Part shown: positions 16,606 to 24,314 of the stretch, in pieces
Layout: each line of letters begins with the position of its first letter
Numbering within the stretch: the stretch's first letter is position 1
Assembly (NCBI RefSeq): GCF_021245805.1
Contig: NZ_JAJJNF010000002.1
Span: 468,226-532,225 of the forward strand
DNA length: 64,000 nt
Origin: Mangrovimonas futianensis
Lineage (GTDB): Bacteria; Bacteroidota; Bacteroidia; Flavobacteriales; Flavobacteriaceae
Direction of reading: 5' to 3'
Notes under the pieces: generated by a model
What the model was told of the DNA's origin: nothing
Database searches by the model: none
What the model saw: the letters and a program-made list of their open reading frames with translations, nothing else
Position numbers and translations under genes: made by a program

Positions 16606-16995
16606 TTAATCCTTAAAAATGAAATTTAACACTTGATCCAAATCCTTTCTTGTGTGGTTTTCTACATAGTAAAGGTTTAGTTCATGCTCATCTTTCAGAA
16701 ATTCAAATATTAATAGGGTTTTACCTCTTTTGGTGTCACCATGATAAATGTTTGAAATATCTGTTTTAAACAGTCCAGACAAGGTTTGTTTATTCCATTT
16801 TCTGTCATTCTTTTCAGTAACCCAATAGTCTGGGTTTGATTTAGCAAAACCCCTGTCGTTTGTTATCTTTATTTTTTCTGAAAAGATGTCATTTTCGCCA
16901 CTATGGTAAACAAGTTCAAAATGGCGTGTAGTCGAGTATTTACCCACATTTACTTCCTTGTAGTTGTAGGTATTGTAATTAATATCTATTGCCAT
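16606..16995 (-). CDS. Hypothetical protein of the element, 129 residues
   Basis: The protein is soluble and charged, with no signal peptide (MAIDINYNTYNYKEVNVGK...). It ends with a pattern of alternating beta strands and a final helix (LDQVLNFIFKD). It starts 4 bp after the HTH gene stop, so the two are one transcript, closed by the terminator at 16566-16589. No family is recognised. Position next to an excisionase-like gene suggests a role in element control or replication. Confidence 0.6.
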   Translation of the reverse strand: MAIDINYNTYNYKEVNVGKYSTTRHFELVYHSGENDIFSEKIKITNDRGFAKSNPDYWVTEKNDRKWNKQTLSGLFKTDISNIYHGDTKRGKTLLIFEFLKDEHELNLYYVENHTRKDLDQVLNFIFKD

Positions 16996-16999
16996 GACT

Positions 17000-17269
17000 T
17001 CAACTTTTTAGTTTAACAATAGATGCTTCAACCTCATCTTTTTTGAAGTAAACCCTTCCGCCTATTTGGTAGGCTTGCAGAATGCCTTTTTTAGTGTAGT
17101 TGTGTATCGTGCTTAAATCAACACTTAACATCTTTGATACCTGTCTGCGGGTTAAATACTCATTTTGATGAGTTTCCAAGTTGCTCAATAAACCACTTAA
17201 TTCTGTTTTAAGGGTTTCTCTAATAATCTCCTTTAAGGCTTTTGGAGAATTGCCTTCTTTTACTATCAT
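17000..17269 (-). CDS. Helix-turn-helix (excisionase/MerR-like) DNA-binding protein
   Basis: The 89-residue protein has a C-terminal HTH_17-type domain: LTRRQVSKMLSVDLSTIHNY, then GILQAYQIGGRVYFKKDEV, the short winged-helix pattern of excisionases. The N-terminal half is an amphipathic helix that may dimerise. Such proteins control integrase directionality and element transcription. A palindrome at 17310-17355, inside a promoter facing away from this gene, is a plausible binding site. Confidence 0.85.
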   Translation of the reverse strand: MIVKEGNSPKALKEIIRETLKTELSGLLSNLETHQNEYLTRRQVSKMLSVDLSTIHNYTKKGILQAYQIGGRVYFKKDEVEASIVKLKS

Positions 17270-17309
17270 AATATAATGTTTTAGTAAAAGGCGACCAAAT
17301 TGAAACGTT

Positions 17310-17355
17310 AACTTCAGAATTTAAAATTGTTAAAAATTTTGTATTAACTGAAGTT
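17310..17355. repeat. Inverted repeat AACTTCAG / CTGAAGTT spanning a promoter
   Basis: Perfect 8-bp arms at 17310-17317 and 17348-17355 lie on either side of the -33 TTG at 17339. The right arm falls between the -33 and -7 boxes. A protein binding both arms would block the promoter, so this looks like an operator. Confidence 0.5.
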
Positions 17356-17368
17356 TCCTATAATTTTG
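17339..17368 (+). promoter_or_regulatory. Plus-strand promoter in the element control region
   Basis: TTG at 17339-17341, a 19-bp spacer and TAATTTTG at 17361-17368 fit the Bacteroidota consensus exactly. It points away from the HTH gene and towards a terminator at 17414-17440. Confidence 0.6.
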
Positions 17369-17372
17369 AAGA

Positions 17373-17440
17373 TGATAACACCGTGCAAAGTTTTATCAAA
17401 ATTAAAATATAGAGGCGTTCCAATTTGGGATGCCTTTTTT
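17373..17440 (+). ncRNA. Candidate small RNA of about 68 nt
   Basis: A consensus promoter ends at 17368 and a Rho-independent terminator ends at 17440, leaving a short transcript. A 5' hairpin (GATAA / TTATC, 17374-17397) and the terminator hairpin would give a two-stem RNA, like the counter-transcribed RNAs that control small replicons. Alternative: a leaderless 27-codon ORF from ATG 17372 to TAA 17455, which would run through the terminator. Confidence 0.4.
17414..17440 (+). terminator. Rho-independent terminator of the candidate small RNA
   Basis: GGCGTTCC (17414-17421) pairs with GGGATGCC (17427-17434) through a 5-base loop, followed by six T. Confidence 0.6.
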
Positions 17441-17656
17441 GTTTTAGATAGTTAAAAGTATATAGTATTCAATTGATTTCCAAATGAGGAGGTAGGGGGA
17501 GATATCAACAAAAATTTCTTTAAAATAGAGGTTTGTTAGTATAAAAAAACATTTGTATTCCATTTGTTTTTATTAATAAACAATTTTGTTGATTTAGGGT
17601 AGTAAAATTTAGTTCAATTTGTTAATAAGATTGTATAAACTTAATTGTTAGAAACC

Positions 17657-18991
17657 CTAATTACCTACTTTTTTTAGGGTTGGTTTGTTTGTTTTGGCTC
17701 GGTCTTTTTCTTTCATTAGTGCAAAATTACTTGCCATTCTCTCATTCATGGTCATATCTCTTTTGTCAATGTATTTTAAGAAGTTCCTTTCGTTTTCGTG
17801 TCCTGTTATTTCCATTATCATACTTGTAGTAAATCCTTCCAAACCGTAAAAGTTAGAGGCGAAACTTCTTCTACAAGAATGGTTTGAGATTAATTTGTGT
17901 TTCTCATACGTGCCTTTAACACCATTTAAACGACCTACTACCTTTTCATTAATTTTTGCCAACTCGCAAACCTTCTTCATGAGTTTAGATAAAATTGCTC
18001 TGTTAGACTTTTCGTTTTCCAATAAGTTTGGGGGAAAATTGTAGTTGTATGATTGTAAAACCTCATCCACTTTATAATGAATAGGTATATAAACATTTTT
18101 CTTGGTTTTAAACTGTTTGAGAGATATGTATTTATTTCCGTTGTAGTCGGTTATATTTTTACTTGTAACCCTAAACATATCTGAAATACGTAATGCGGTG
18201 TAAGAGCCTATAATTAACCAATCCTTTGCCGTTTGTAGTTTTGAGTTTGGCATGTCGGTTTCAATTATTTTATCCAGTTCTTCAAAGGTTAAAAACGTTA
18301 CCAAGGTTTCGTCTTCAAACCCTTTTATTTTTCTGTAATCACTATCGATCCGAATTCCTTTTTCTTCTGCATCCTTAATAATAGTTTTAAGGCGTTTTGC
18401 GTACCTTCCTAACTCGTTAATAGACTTCACGCCATCAGAGGGGAGAAACTCCAAGAAATTGTCTAAAAAGGAGGTGTTTACATCTGAAACCTTAAACTTA
18501 CTTCTTTTTGATTTTTGGTAGTTCTCCAAGTGCTTTGCGAAAATTGTGTACTTCTCAATTGTTTTTGGGGAGTATTTAAATTTAACCCCGTTCCTTGTAT
18601 AAGTTTGCGTCTTTAGGTTTTTGGCAAATCTTTTTGCAAATGGTATAAGTAAATTTAGGTCTTCTAAGGAGTTGTTTTTCTCATTGAAGGTTATGAGTAT
18701 TACATTCTTTATGGCTTTGCTGGTGATGTCAAAAGAACTTCTTTTTGTGTCGCGTTTTACCTCATCGATGTAGTCTTCTATATTTCCTTCAAGTCTATTG
18801 AGGTCTTTGTTGAGGTTTTTATTTGTTGAGGTAGTTTTTTTTGCCCTGTTGGTTTTATTGTTCCAATCCTTTGCATTTTCAATGGATAATCCAGTAGACA
18901 ACCTAAAGTCCTGTTTTTGGTTTAGAATAACTCTTAAATAGATTTTACACTTTCCTGTTTGCTTTGAAGGATAGAATTTAATGGCAGACAT
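17657..18991 (-). CDS. Tyrosine recombinase (integrase) of the element
   Basis: The 444-residue protein has the Bacteroidota phage/ICE integrase layout. An arm-binding N-domain (YPSKQTGKCKIYLRV) and a SAM-like core-binding domain (about residues 110-210) precede the catalytic domain. Catalytic residues are visible: Arg in YTALRISDM, H-x-x-R in NHSCRRSFA, His in TGHENERNF and Tyr in FLKYIDK. It inserts the element into tRNA-Asn and faces the right end. Its upstream region holds the three-fold ATCCGT array, so it may be autoregulated by arm-site binding. Confidence 0.95.
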   Translation of the reverse strand: MSAIKFYPSKQTGKCKIYLRVILNQKQDFRLSTGLSIENAKDWNNKTNRAKKTTSTNKNLNKDLNRLEGNIEDYIDEVKRDTKRSSFDITSKAIKNVILITFNEKNNSLEDLNLLIPFAKRFAKNLKTQTYTRNGVKFKYSPKTIEKYTIFAKHLENYQKSKRSKFKVSDVNTSFLDNFLEFLPSDGVKSINELGRYAKRLKTIIKDAEEKGIRIDSDYRKIKGFEDETLVTFLTFEELDKIIETDMPNSKLQTAKDWLIIGSYTALRISDMFRVTSKNITDYNGNKYISLKQFKTKKNVYIPIHYKVDEVLQSYNYNFPPNLLENEKSNRAILSKLMKKVCELAKINEKVVGRLNGVKGTYEKHKLISNHSCRRSFASNFYGLEGFTTSMIMEITGHENERNFLKYIDKRDMTMNERMASNFALMKEKDRAKTNKPTLKKVGN

Positions 18992-19020
18992 AACGAATGG
19001 TTTTTATAAAGATAATATTT

Positions 19021-19050
19021 ATCCGTGGTTTTATCCGTAAAAATATCCGT
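19021..19050 (+). repeat. Right-end phased ATCCGT sites, candidate integrase arm sites
   Basis: ATCCGT occurs at 19021, 19033 and 19045, exactly 12 bp apart, 30 to 59 bp upstream of the integrase ATG. This mirrors the two sites at the left end. Confidence 0.65.
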
Positions 19051-19155
19051 TAAATTACATTTTATTCCATTATTTTATATTTGTAAACTCTTGTATATAT
19101 AGGCTTAAAGTCCTAAAATAGTTGAAAGTTATAGAAATCAATTTTAAAATTGCAC

Positions 19156-19170
19156 CCCAAGAGGGGGAGC
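19156..19170 (+). repeat. attR core
   Basis: CCCAAGAGGGGGAGC repeats the 15 bp at 13118-13132. It is a tRNA 3'-end fragment with no tRNA body upstream. Confidence 0.88.
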
Positions 19171-19178
19171 TTTCAAAG

Positions 19179-19206
19179 AAAAGCCTTGAGAAATCAAGGC
19201 TTTTTT
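19179..19206 (+). terminator. Probable original tRNA-Asn terminator, now beyond attR
   Basis: AAAAGCCTTGA (19179-19189) and TCAAGGCTTTT (19194-19204) form an 11-bp stem with a GAAA loop, followed by T residues. It lies 8 bp after attR, where the terminator of the uninterrupted tRNA would be. Confidence 0.75.
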
Positions 19207-19225
19207 GTTTTTAAATCGTTAGGAA

Positions 19226-20884
19226 CTATTTCTGGTAGGTTAAAATCTGATTCGCTTCCAGTAAAGCCCCTTTTAAAGTATTATAATTGACTTTTTGAAC
19301 TGTTGTCTTATTCTTTAGGGCAAGGTCAGCTAATTGAGAAGCAGATTCTCCTAACAGCATAAAAACAGGTTCCATCCGAATACTTCCGTAGGCAATATGA
19401 GAACTAGATAAACAAACAGGTACAATTAAATTAGTGCATTCATTTTCTTTTGGAATTATAGACCTCATAGAAATACTATAAGGGTGTGGTGGATTCACCC
19501 CAATATCGCCTTCATTTTCTACATGATGGAAAAAGGTAACATATCGTTGTGCGTTGTGAGAATCTAAACTGTAGGAACCCATGCCTATAGGGTCATTTAT
19601 TTTTTTCTTCCCCATGACATCATGCTCAGTCATGACATAGGAGCCAATCATTCTGCGTGCTTCTCTGATATATAATTGATGTGGAAACCCGTTATTGTCT
19701 TTGAATTCATCCTTTGCATAACCCCATTTAGACATGGCTAATCTTGTGGAATCAGGAACTCTAGGATCGGTCTTAATAAAGTAAAGCAAACCCTGTTGAT
19801 AGGCTTGGTGCTCTTTTTCTATTTCTTTCCGTTTTTCATAAGATGCCTCAGGATATTCATAATTCATTCCTATGTTATCATGACTAAATGGACCGTGATT
19901 ATTGACATCGGTTTTTCCATTTGGAATCGCATCAAATTTGACAAAAGTTTGGTCCCAACCAGCCTCATAGATTCGTCCTAATAGTTCATAATTTTTGGGG
20001 TTGTAGCCATCTGGTTTTGTTATAGGTATGAAATTATCCCTTACTTGAGTTAAACATAATCGGTAGCAATATGCCTCAACACGATGATCTCCATCACCAT
20101 TTTTGCCAGGAGTATCCTCAGATATTTTTGGCAATAGACCAGACTTTTTACTATTATGCTCCCAATAGGCATTGATTTTTAAATCTTTAAAATTATGATC
20201 ATGTTGGAATACTCCTTTTTGAATCCCATTGTAAGTTTCATTATAAACTGAGTTGGATTCCCGTCCTACATGATAGGAGACCCCAGTTAAAGCCATTAAA
20301 TCTCCTTCATATGAAGCATCAATAAATATCTTTCCTTCTATGCGTTTACCAGAAAGGGTATAAAAGGCCATAATTTGCTGAGCTTCTTTATCTAATGGTC
20401 GTTCTCGATCTAACCACTCATTTTTTAAGATTTGTATGGGATATTCTTTTAACCAGTCATCAAAAATTTGTTCTGCTACATGGGGTTCAAAGGTCCACAT
20501 TGTTTGGGTTTTATCATCTATGCTTGGGGCATCTTGACCTTTATTTTTAAACTTTTTTCTGGAAACCCAATTCCAAGTCGTTTCTTCTGAATAATATTGA
20601 TAAACCCTATGATAAAATTCCTTAGCTAACCCGCCAATGTATTCTTTATGACCACTATCTGTAAATCCTAAACCATTGGTGGTCATACCTCCTAAATGGG
20701 TGTCGGGAGAAATAATTATTACACTTCGCCCCAAGGAAGCTGCTTTAATTCCCGATATAATGGCAGATGACGTACCTCCATAAATAATAATATCTGCTTT
20801 ATAGTTTTCCTTTTGAAGAGTATTTTGACTAAATGCGATAGAAGTCAAGAAAATAAGAATTATAATCAATTTGCTCCTTATCAT
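19226..20884 (-). CDS. Secreted FAD-dependent oxidoreductase
   Basis: The 552-residue protein begins with a signal peptide (MIRSKLIIILIFLTSIAFSQ). An FAD-binding Rossmann motif follows (DIIIYGGTSSAIISGIKAA), with SPDTHLGGMTTNGLG and a FIDASYEGDLM segment. This is the FAD_oxidored (PF12831-like) layout found in secreted Bacteroidota enzymes, often next to sugar-degradation genes. The substrate is unknown. It is the first chromosomal gene beyond the element, converging on attR and transcribed alone. Confidence 0.85.
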   Translation of the reverse strand: MIRSKLIIILIFLTSIAFSQNTLQKENYKADIIIYGGTSSAIISGIKAASLGRSVIIISPDTHLGGMTTNGLGFTDSGHKEYIGGLAKEFYHRVYQYYSEETTWNWVSRKKFKNKGQDAPSIDDKTQTMWTFEPHVAEQIFDDWLKEYPIQILKNEWLDRERPLDKEAQQIMAFYTLSGKRIEGKIFIDASYEGDLMALTGVSYHVGRESNSVYNETYNGIQKGVFQHDHNFKDLKINAYWEHNSKKSGLLPKISEDTPGKNGDGDHRVEAYCYRLCLTQVRDNFIPITKPDGYNPKNYELLGRIYEAGWDQTFVKFDAIPNGKTDVNNHGPFSHDNIGMNYEYPEASYEKRKEIEKEHQAYQQGLLYFIKTDPRVPDSTRLAMSKWGYAKDEFKDNNGFPHQLYIREARRMIGSYVMTEHDVMGKKKINDPIGMGSYSLDSHNAQRYVTFFHHVENEGDIGVNPPHPYSISMRSIIPKENECTNLIVPVCLSSSHIAYGSIRMEPVFMLLGESASQLADLALKNKTTVQKVNYNTLKGALLEANQILTYQK

Positions 20885-20916
20885 AATGGATTATTTAAAA
20901 TTGTCAAATTTACAAA

Positions 20917-22239
20917 TCAAGGGTTCTTCTTGGGACCAAAGTATCTTAAAACCAAATAACCTATAACTCCAGATAGAGTAGACCCGATTAGAATACCAAA
21001 TTTGGAGTCCTCAATAAGTTTTTGGCTATCAGCATAGGCCAGATTGGCTATAAAAATAGACATGGTAAATCCGATTCCGGCCAAAAAGCCAATACCAATA
21101 ATTTGTTGGTATTTTATGTTTAAAGGCAATTCAGAAAGCCCAAACTTGGCACTCAAAAAGGAAAACAAAGAAATCCCCAGACTTTTTCCAACGATAAGAG
21201 CGATGGCTAGATTGGTCACTAGGGATAAATCAATACTCTCTGTATTACTAGTAAAATTGATGCCTGCATTGACTAGGGCAAAAATGGGAATTATAAAAAA
21301 AGCAACCCATCCGTGCAGCCCATTTTCTTGTAATTGAAGTGGTGATTGTACTTTATTGGTCCAATCTTCAATATCATCTATAGCATAAATTTGCTCTTTG
21401 GTAAGTATTGGTTTATTTGAAGCTTTGGCTTTAGCTAATTTACTCACAGTTTGTTCCAATTGCGCAATAGAACTTCTTACAGTAAAAGTTTGACTCAGGG
21501 GCAGGGTAAATGCAACCAAAATTCCAGATATGGTTGGATGAATCCCTGATTTTAAAAAGAGCATCCAAATGATACAACCCAAAATTACCGAAACGTATTT
21601 GCTGTATTTTTTTAAGAATAAAAGTAAAACCAAAATGGCATAAGGAATCATGGCCATAGCTAAGAGCATCCATTCAATTTTAGAGCTGTAGAATATGGCA
21701 ATGGTCATTACCGCTAAAATATCATCAACGATGGCCAAAGCCGTTAGGAATATTTTTAGACCGATGGGTACTCGTTTACCTAAAACTGTGAGAATAGCCA
21801 AAGAGAATGCAATATCTGTAGCCATTGGTATTCCCCAACCTTTGGTTGTTTCAGGGTTGTCATTTAGAAAAATAAAAATCAAGACAGGTAAAATCACACC
21901 GCCTAGAGCAGCATAAATGGGAAGTGATGCTTTTTTTAAGGTATTGAGTTCCCCAATTAAAATTTCTCGTTTCACTTCCAATCCAATCAGGAAAAAGAAG
22001 ATAGACATGAGTCCGTCATTTACCCATAATAGGACCGGTTTGACCAATTCAAAATTTCCAAATCTAAATCCCAAAGGGTAGTTCTTGAAAGCTTCATAGG
22101 AGTCTGACCATGGTGAATTAGCCCAAATAAGTGCTACTATGGTGGCAAAAAATAAAATGAAACCACTGGAACTAGCTATGTTTACAAACTTTTCAAATGG
22201 CGTAAGAATGAGTCGTTTTATTGGAAATAGAGTACGCAA
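20917..22239 (-). CDS. nhaA: Na+/H+ antiporter NhaA
   Basis: The 440-residue inner-membrane protein has the NhaA signature: an early ALIWANSPWSDSYEAF segment, GLMSIFFFLIGLEVKREIL, MATDIAFSLA and LTALAIVDDILAVMTIA. The last contains the Asp-Asp ion-binding pair. It exports Na+ in exchange for H+, as expected in a salt-exposed organism. The only available start is TTG at 22239; no ATG is suitably placed. It lies 32 bp upstream of the oxidoreductase and may be co-transcribed with it. Confidence 0.95.
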   Translation of the reverse strand: MRTLFPIKRLILTPFEKFVNIASSSGFILFFATIVALIWANSPWSDSYEAFKNYPLGFRFGNFELVKPVLLWVNDGLMSIFFFLIGLEVKREILIGELNTLKKASLPIYAALGGVILPVLIFIFLNDNPETTKGWGIPMATDIAFSLAILTVLGKRVPIGLKIFLTALAIVDDILAVMTIAIFYSSKIEWMLLAMAMIPYAILVLLLFLKKYSKYVSVILGCIIWMLFLKSGIHPTISGILVAFTLPLSQTFTVRSSIAQLEQTVSKLAKAKASNKPILTKEQIYAIDDIEDWTNKVQSPLQLQENGLHGWVAFFIIPIFALVNAGINFTSNTESIDLSLVTNLAIALIVGKSLGISLFSFLSAKFGLSELPLNIKYQQIIGIGFLAGIGFTMSIFIANLAYADSQKLIEDSKFGILIGSTLSGVIGYLVLRYFGPKKNP

Positions 22240-22511
22240 TGGGAAGGATTTAAATTTTCTAAAAATTACTAATATTTATAATAATCTCAAAGCCAAGAGT
22301 GTCATTCTATTTTAACAATGTGTAAAATTTATACGGATTTCATGGCGCATTTCACATCCTTACACAGTTTCCTTCTCTCAATAATTTTGAGAAATAACAT
22401 TAAACTTTTGAAATACAATGACTTATGTTGTTTCAAGTGATTTAATTGCTATCTGGCATATTTGTTTCAATAGATATCATAAATCAAATAATAACAAATA
22501 AACTTAGTATT

Positions 22512-22832
22512 ATGAAAAAAGTAATTTTAGCCGTCGCGATATTGGCGGGAGGATTGTCAACCTTCGCCACCACAAATAGTGTATGTGAAACCCAAAATAT
22601 GAAAGTAGTTATTGTGGATGATTTTAGAGAAATCGCCATCAATAAATTGCCAACGGCCGTAACCAATGCCGTTAAAGACGATTTCGAAACAGCTACCATT
22701 AATAAGGCCTATATCAATAATAAAGGTCAGTACAAACTGGATTTGATGGTAGAGGGAACAACCAAAACCGTTTTTGCTTCCAAAGATGGAAAATGGATAG
22801 ATAAAGACGATTTAAATGAAATTGATGATTAA
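22512..22832 (+). CDS. Small secreted PepSY-like protein
   Basis: From ATG 22512 the protein has 106 residues, with a signal peptide (KKVILAVAILAGGLSTFA). The mature domain is about 85 residues (LPTAVTNAVKDDF, INNKGQYKLDLMVEG, VFASKDGKWI), a pattern of small PepSY-like/BLIP-like periplasmic proteins common in Bacteroidota. An in-frame ATG at 22446 would add a non-signal extension, so 22512 is preferred. It precedes an NtrC-type regulator and ends at its own terminator. Periplasmic inhibitor or sensor roles are possible. Confidence 0.7.
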   Translation: MKKVILAVAILAGGLSTFATTNSVCETQNMKVVIVDDFREIAINKLPTAVTNAVKDDFETATINKAYINNKGQYKLDLMVEGTTKTVFASKDGKWIDKDDLNEIDD

Positions 22833-22879
22833 TAGCTAAGAATAAATTTTATCCTGAAAACTCGAATTTTTTCTTGTTA

Positions 22880-22912
22880 AAGGGGCGTTTTAGTAAAGAC
22901 GTCCCTTTTTTT
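22880..22912 (+). terminator. Terminator after the PepSY-like gene
   Basis: AAGGGGCGT (22880-22888) pairs with ACGTCCCTT (22899-22907, one G-T), followed by a run of T. It separates this gene from the regulator at 22977. Confidence 0.75.
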
Positions 22913-22976
22913 ATGTTTTTTTTAAAGGAATTGGTGAAGCTTCCTTAATACTTTTGTAAAAAAGGAGATTACTTGT

Positions 22977-24314
22977 ATGAAATCCATATTGTTGGTAGAA
23001 GATGACATCACATTTTCTGAGATGCTTAAACAGTTCTTAGAGCGCCATGACTATAAGGTTCAAGTGGCCTTTAATATGGAAAAGGCTGTTTTGAAGCTAA
23101 AATCTGAATCCTACGATTTGGTTTTTACAGATTTGAGGTTGCCAGATGGCGATGGAATTTCATTGCTGAAGAAAATTAAAACTCTTTATTACCAAGTGCC
23201 TGTCGTGTTGATGACTAGCTACGCTGAAGTTTCTACTGCTGTTCAAGCTATGAAACAGGGAGCTTTTGATTATATCTCCAAACCTTTCAATCCAGATGAA
23301 GTTTTAGAAGTTATTCATAATGCCTTGGAAGATCAATTACCAGAAGAAATAGAAATCCTAGAAAATAACCTATCCGAGAATAAATCAACTCCGGATACTG
23401 TTGCTGGAATCAGTGGAGCATCAAAAACACTGAATGATTACATTGGGCTGGTAGCACCAACAAATATGACTGTTCTAATAAGTGGAGAGAGTGGAACGGG
23501 GAAGGAGGTTGTTGCTAGAATGATCCATAACCAAAGTAATAGAAAGCACCAACCTTTTGTGGCAGTAGACTGTGGTGCTATTCCAAAAGAGTTGGCATCT
23601 AGTGAGTTTTTTGGTCATAAGAAAGGTTCTTTTACTGGGGCCATAAGTGATAAAACGGGACACTTTGAGGCAGCCAATGGTGGAACACTCTTTTTAGACG
23701 AGGTAGGGAATTTAAGTTATGATAATCAAATTCAATTGCTTCGAGCGCTACAGGAAAGAAAGGTCAAGCCCATAGGTAGTAATGAAGAAATAAAAGTGGA
23801 TATCCGACTCATTACAGCTACCAATGAGAATTTATTTGAAGCGGTTGGGAATGGAGACTTTAGGGAAGATTTGTTTCATAGGCTTAATGAATTTTCTATC
23901 AAAGTTCCAAGCTTGAAGGATCGTATGGATGATTTCGTGCTATTTGCAGACTTTTTCCTTGATATGGCCAATGAACAATTGAATAAGTCGATAGTAGGGT
24001 TCTCAAAAGAGGTGATGACCTTGTTTCAGCAATATTCTTGGCCTGGAAATCTGCGTGAGTTGTCCAATGTCATAAAGAGAGCTGTTCTTTTGACTCAGGA
24101 TCAGGTGATTGAAAAACATTCGCTTCCTGAAGAATTTGGAAAAGAGCAATCCAGTCAAATTCCTCCTAAAACTTTTTCGACCAAAGAAAATGAAAAGGAA
24201 TTAATAGTGAGTGCACTAAAAGAGGTAGGAAACAATAAGACCCAAGCAGCTAAATTGCTTAACATCACTAGAAAAACGCTTTATAACAAATTAAAGGAGT
24301 ACAATTTGTCTTAG
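22977..24314 (+). CDS. NtrC-family sigma-54-dependent response regulator
   Basis: The 445-residue protein has a receiver domain with phospho-acceptor Asp52 (VFTDLRLPDGDG). A sigma-54 AAA+ domain follows, with Walker A SGESGTGKE, the sigma-54 contact motif as GSFTGA, and Walker B LFLDEVG. A C-terminal Fis-type HTH ends the protein (NKTQAAKLLNITRKTLYNKL). It activates sigma-54 promoters when phosphorylated. A TACTTTTG box at 22949-22956 is its likely -7 element. Its stop codon shares four bases (24311-24314) with the stop of the convergent kinase gene, the likely partner. Confidence 0.93.
   Translation: MKSILLVEDDITFSEMLKQFLERHDYKVQVAFNMEKAVLKLKSESYDLVFTDLRLPDGDGISLLKKIKTLYYQVPVVLMTSYAEVSTAVQAMKQGAFDYISKPFNPDEVLEVIHNALEDQLPEEIEILENNLSENKSTPDTVAGISGASKTLNDYIGLVAPTNMTVLISGESGTGKEVVARMIHNQSNRKHQPFVAVDCGAIPKELASSEFFGHKKGSFTGAISDKTGHFEAANGGTLFLDEVGNLSYDNQIQLLRALQERKVKPIGSNEEIKVDIRLITATNENLFEAVGNGDFREDLFHRLNEFSIKVPSLKDRMDDFVLFADFFLDMANEQLNKSIVGFSKEVMTLFQQYSWPGNLRELSNVIKRAVLLTQDQVIEKHSLPEEFGKEQSSQIPPKTFSTKENEKELIVSALKEVGNNKTQAAKLLNITRKTLYNKLKEYNLS

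Larger units (their letters stand above)
17270..17656. other. 387-bp control region between the HTH and integrase genes
   Basis: The left part carries an inverted repeat, a strong plus-strand promoter and a terminator, listed separately. The right part (17442-17656) is AT-rich and shows no gene or obvious structure. Confidence 0.6.
13118..19170. mobile_element. Integrative element inserted in the 3' end of tRNA-Asn
   Basis: The element is about 6.05 kb and bounded by 15-bp direct repeats (13118-13132 and 19156-19170). It carries a tyrosine integrase at its right end, a HTH/excisionase-like gene, a replication-initiator-like gene and seven or so unknown genes. No relaxase, coupling protein, capsid or coat gene is recognisable. 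It is therefore a small integrative plasmid, a phage satellite or a mobilisable island, and not a full conjugative element or complete prophage. The tRNA is restored on insertion. Confidence 0.88.

Noticed and set aside
13118..19170. Complete filamentous prophage
   Set aside because: No Zot-like ATPase, coat or adsorption protein is present. The Rep-like gene and one tiny membrane peptide are not enough.
22240..22511. Sigma-54 promoter for the PepSY-like gene, suggested by the neighbouring NtrC-type regulator
   Set aside because: The GG/GC pairs at -24/-12 spacing were looked for near TGGC sequences at about 22345 and 22453 and did not fit.
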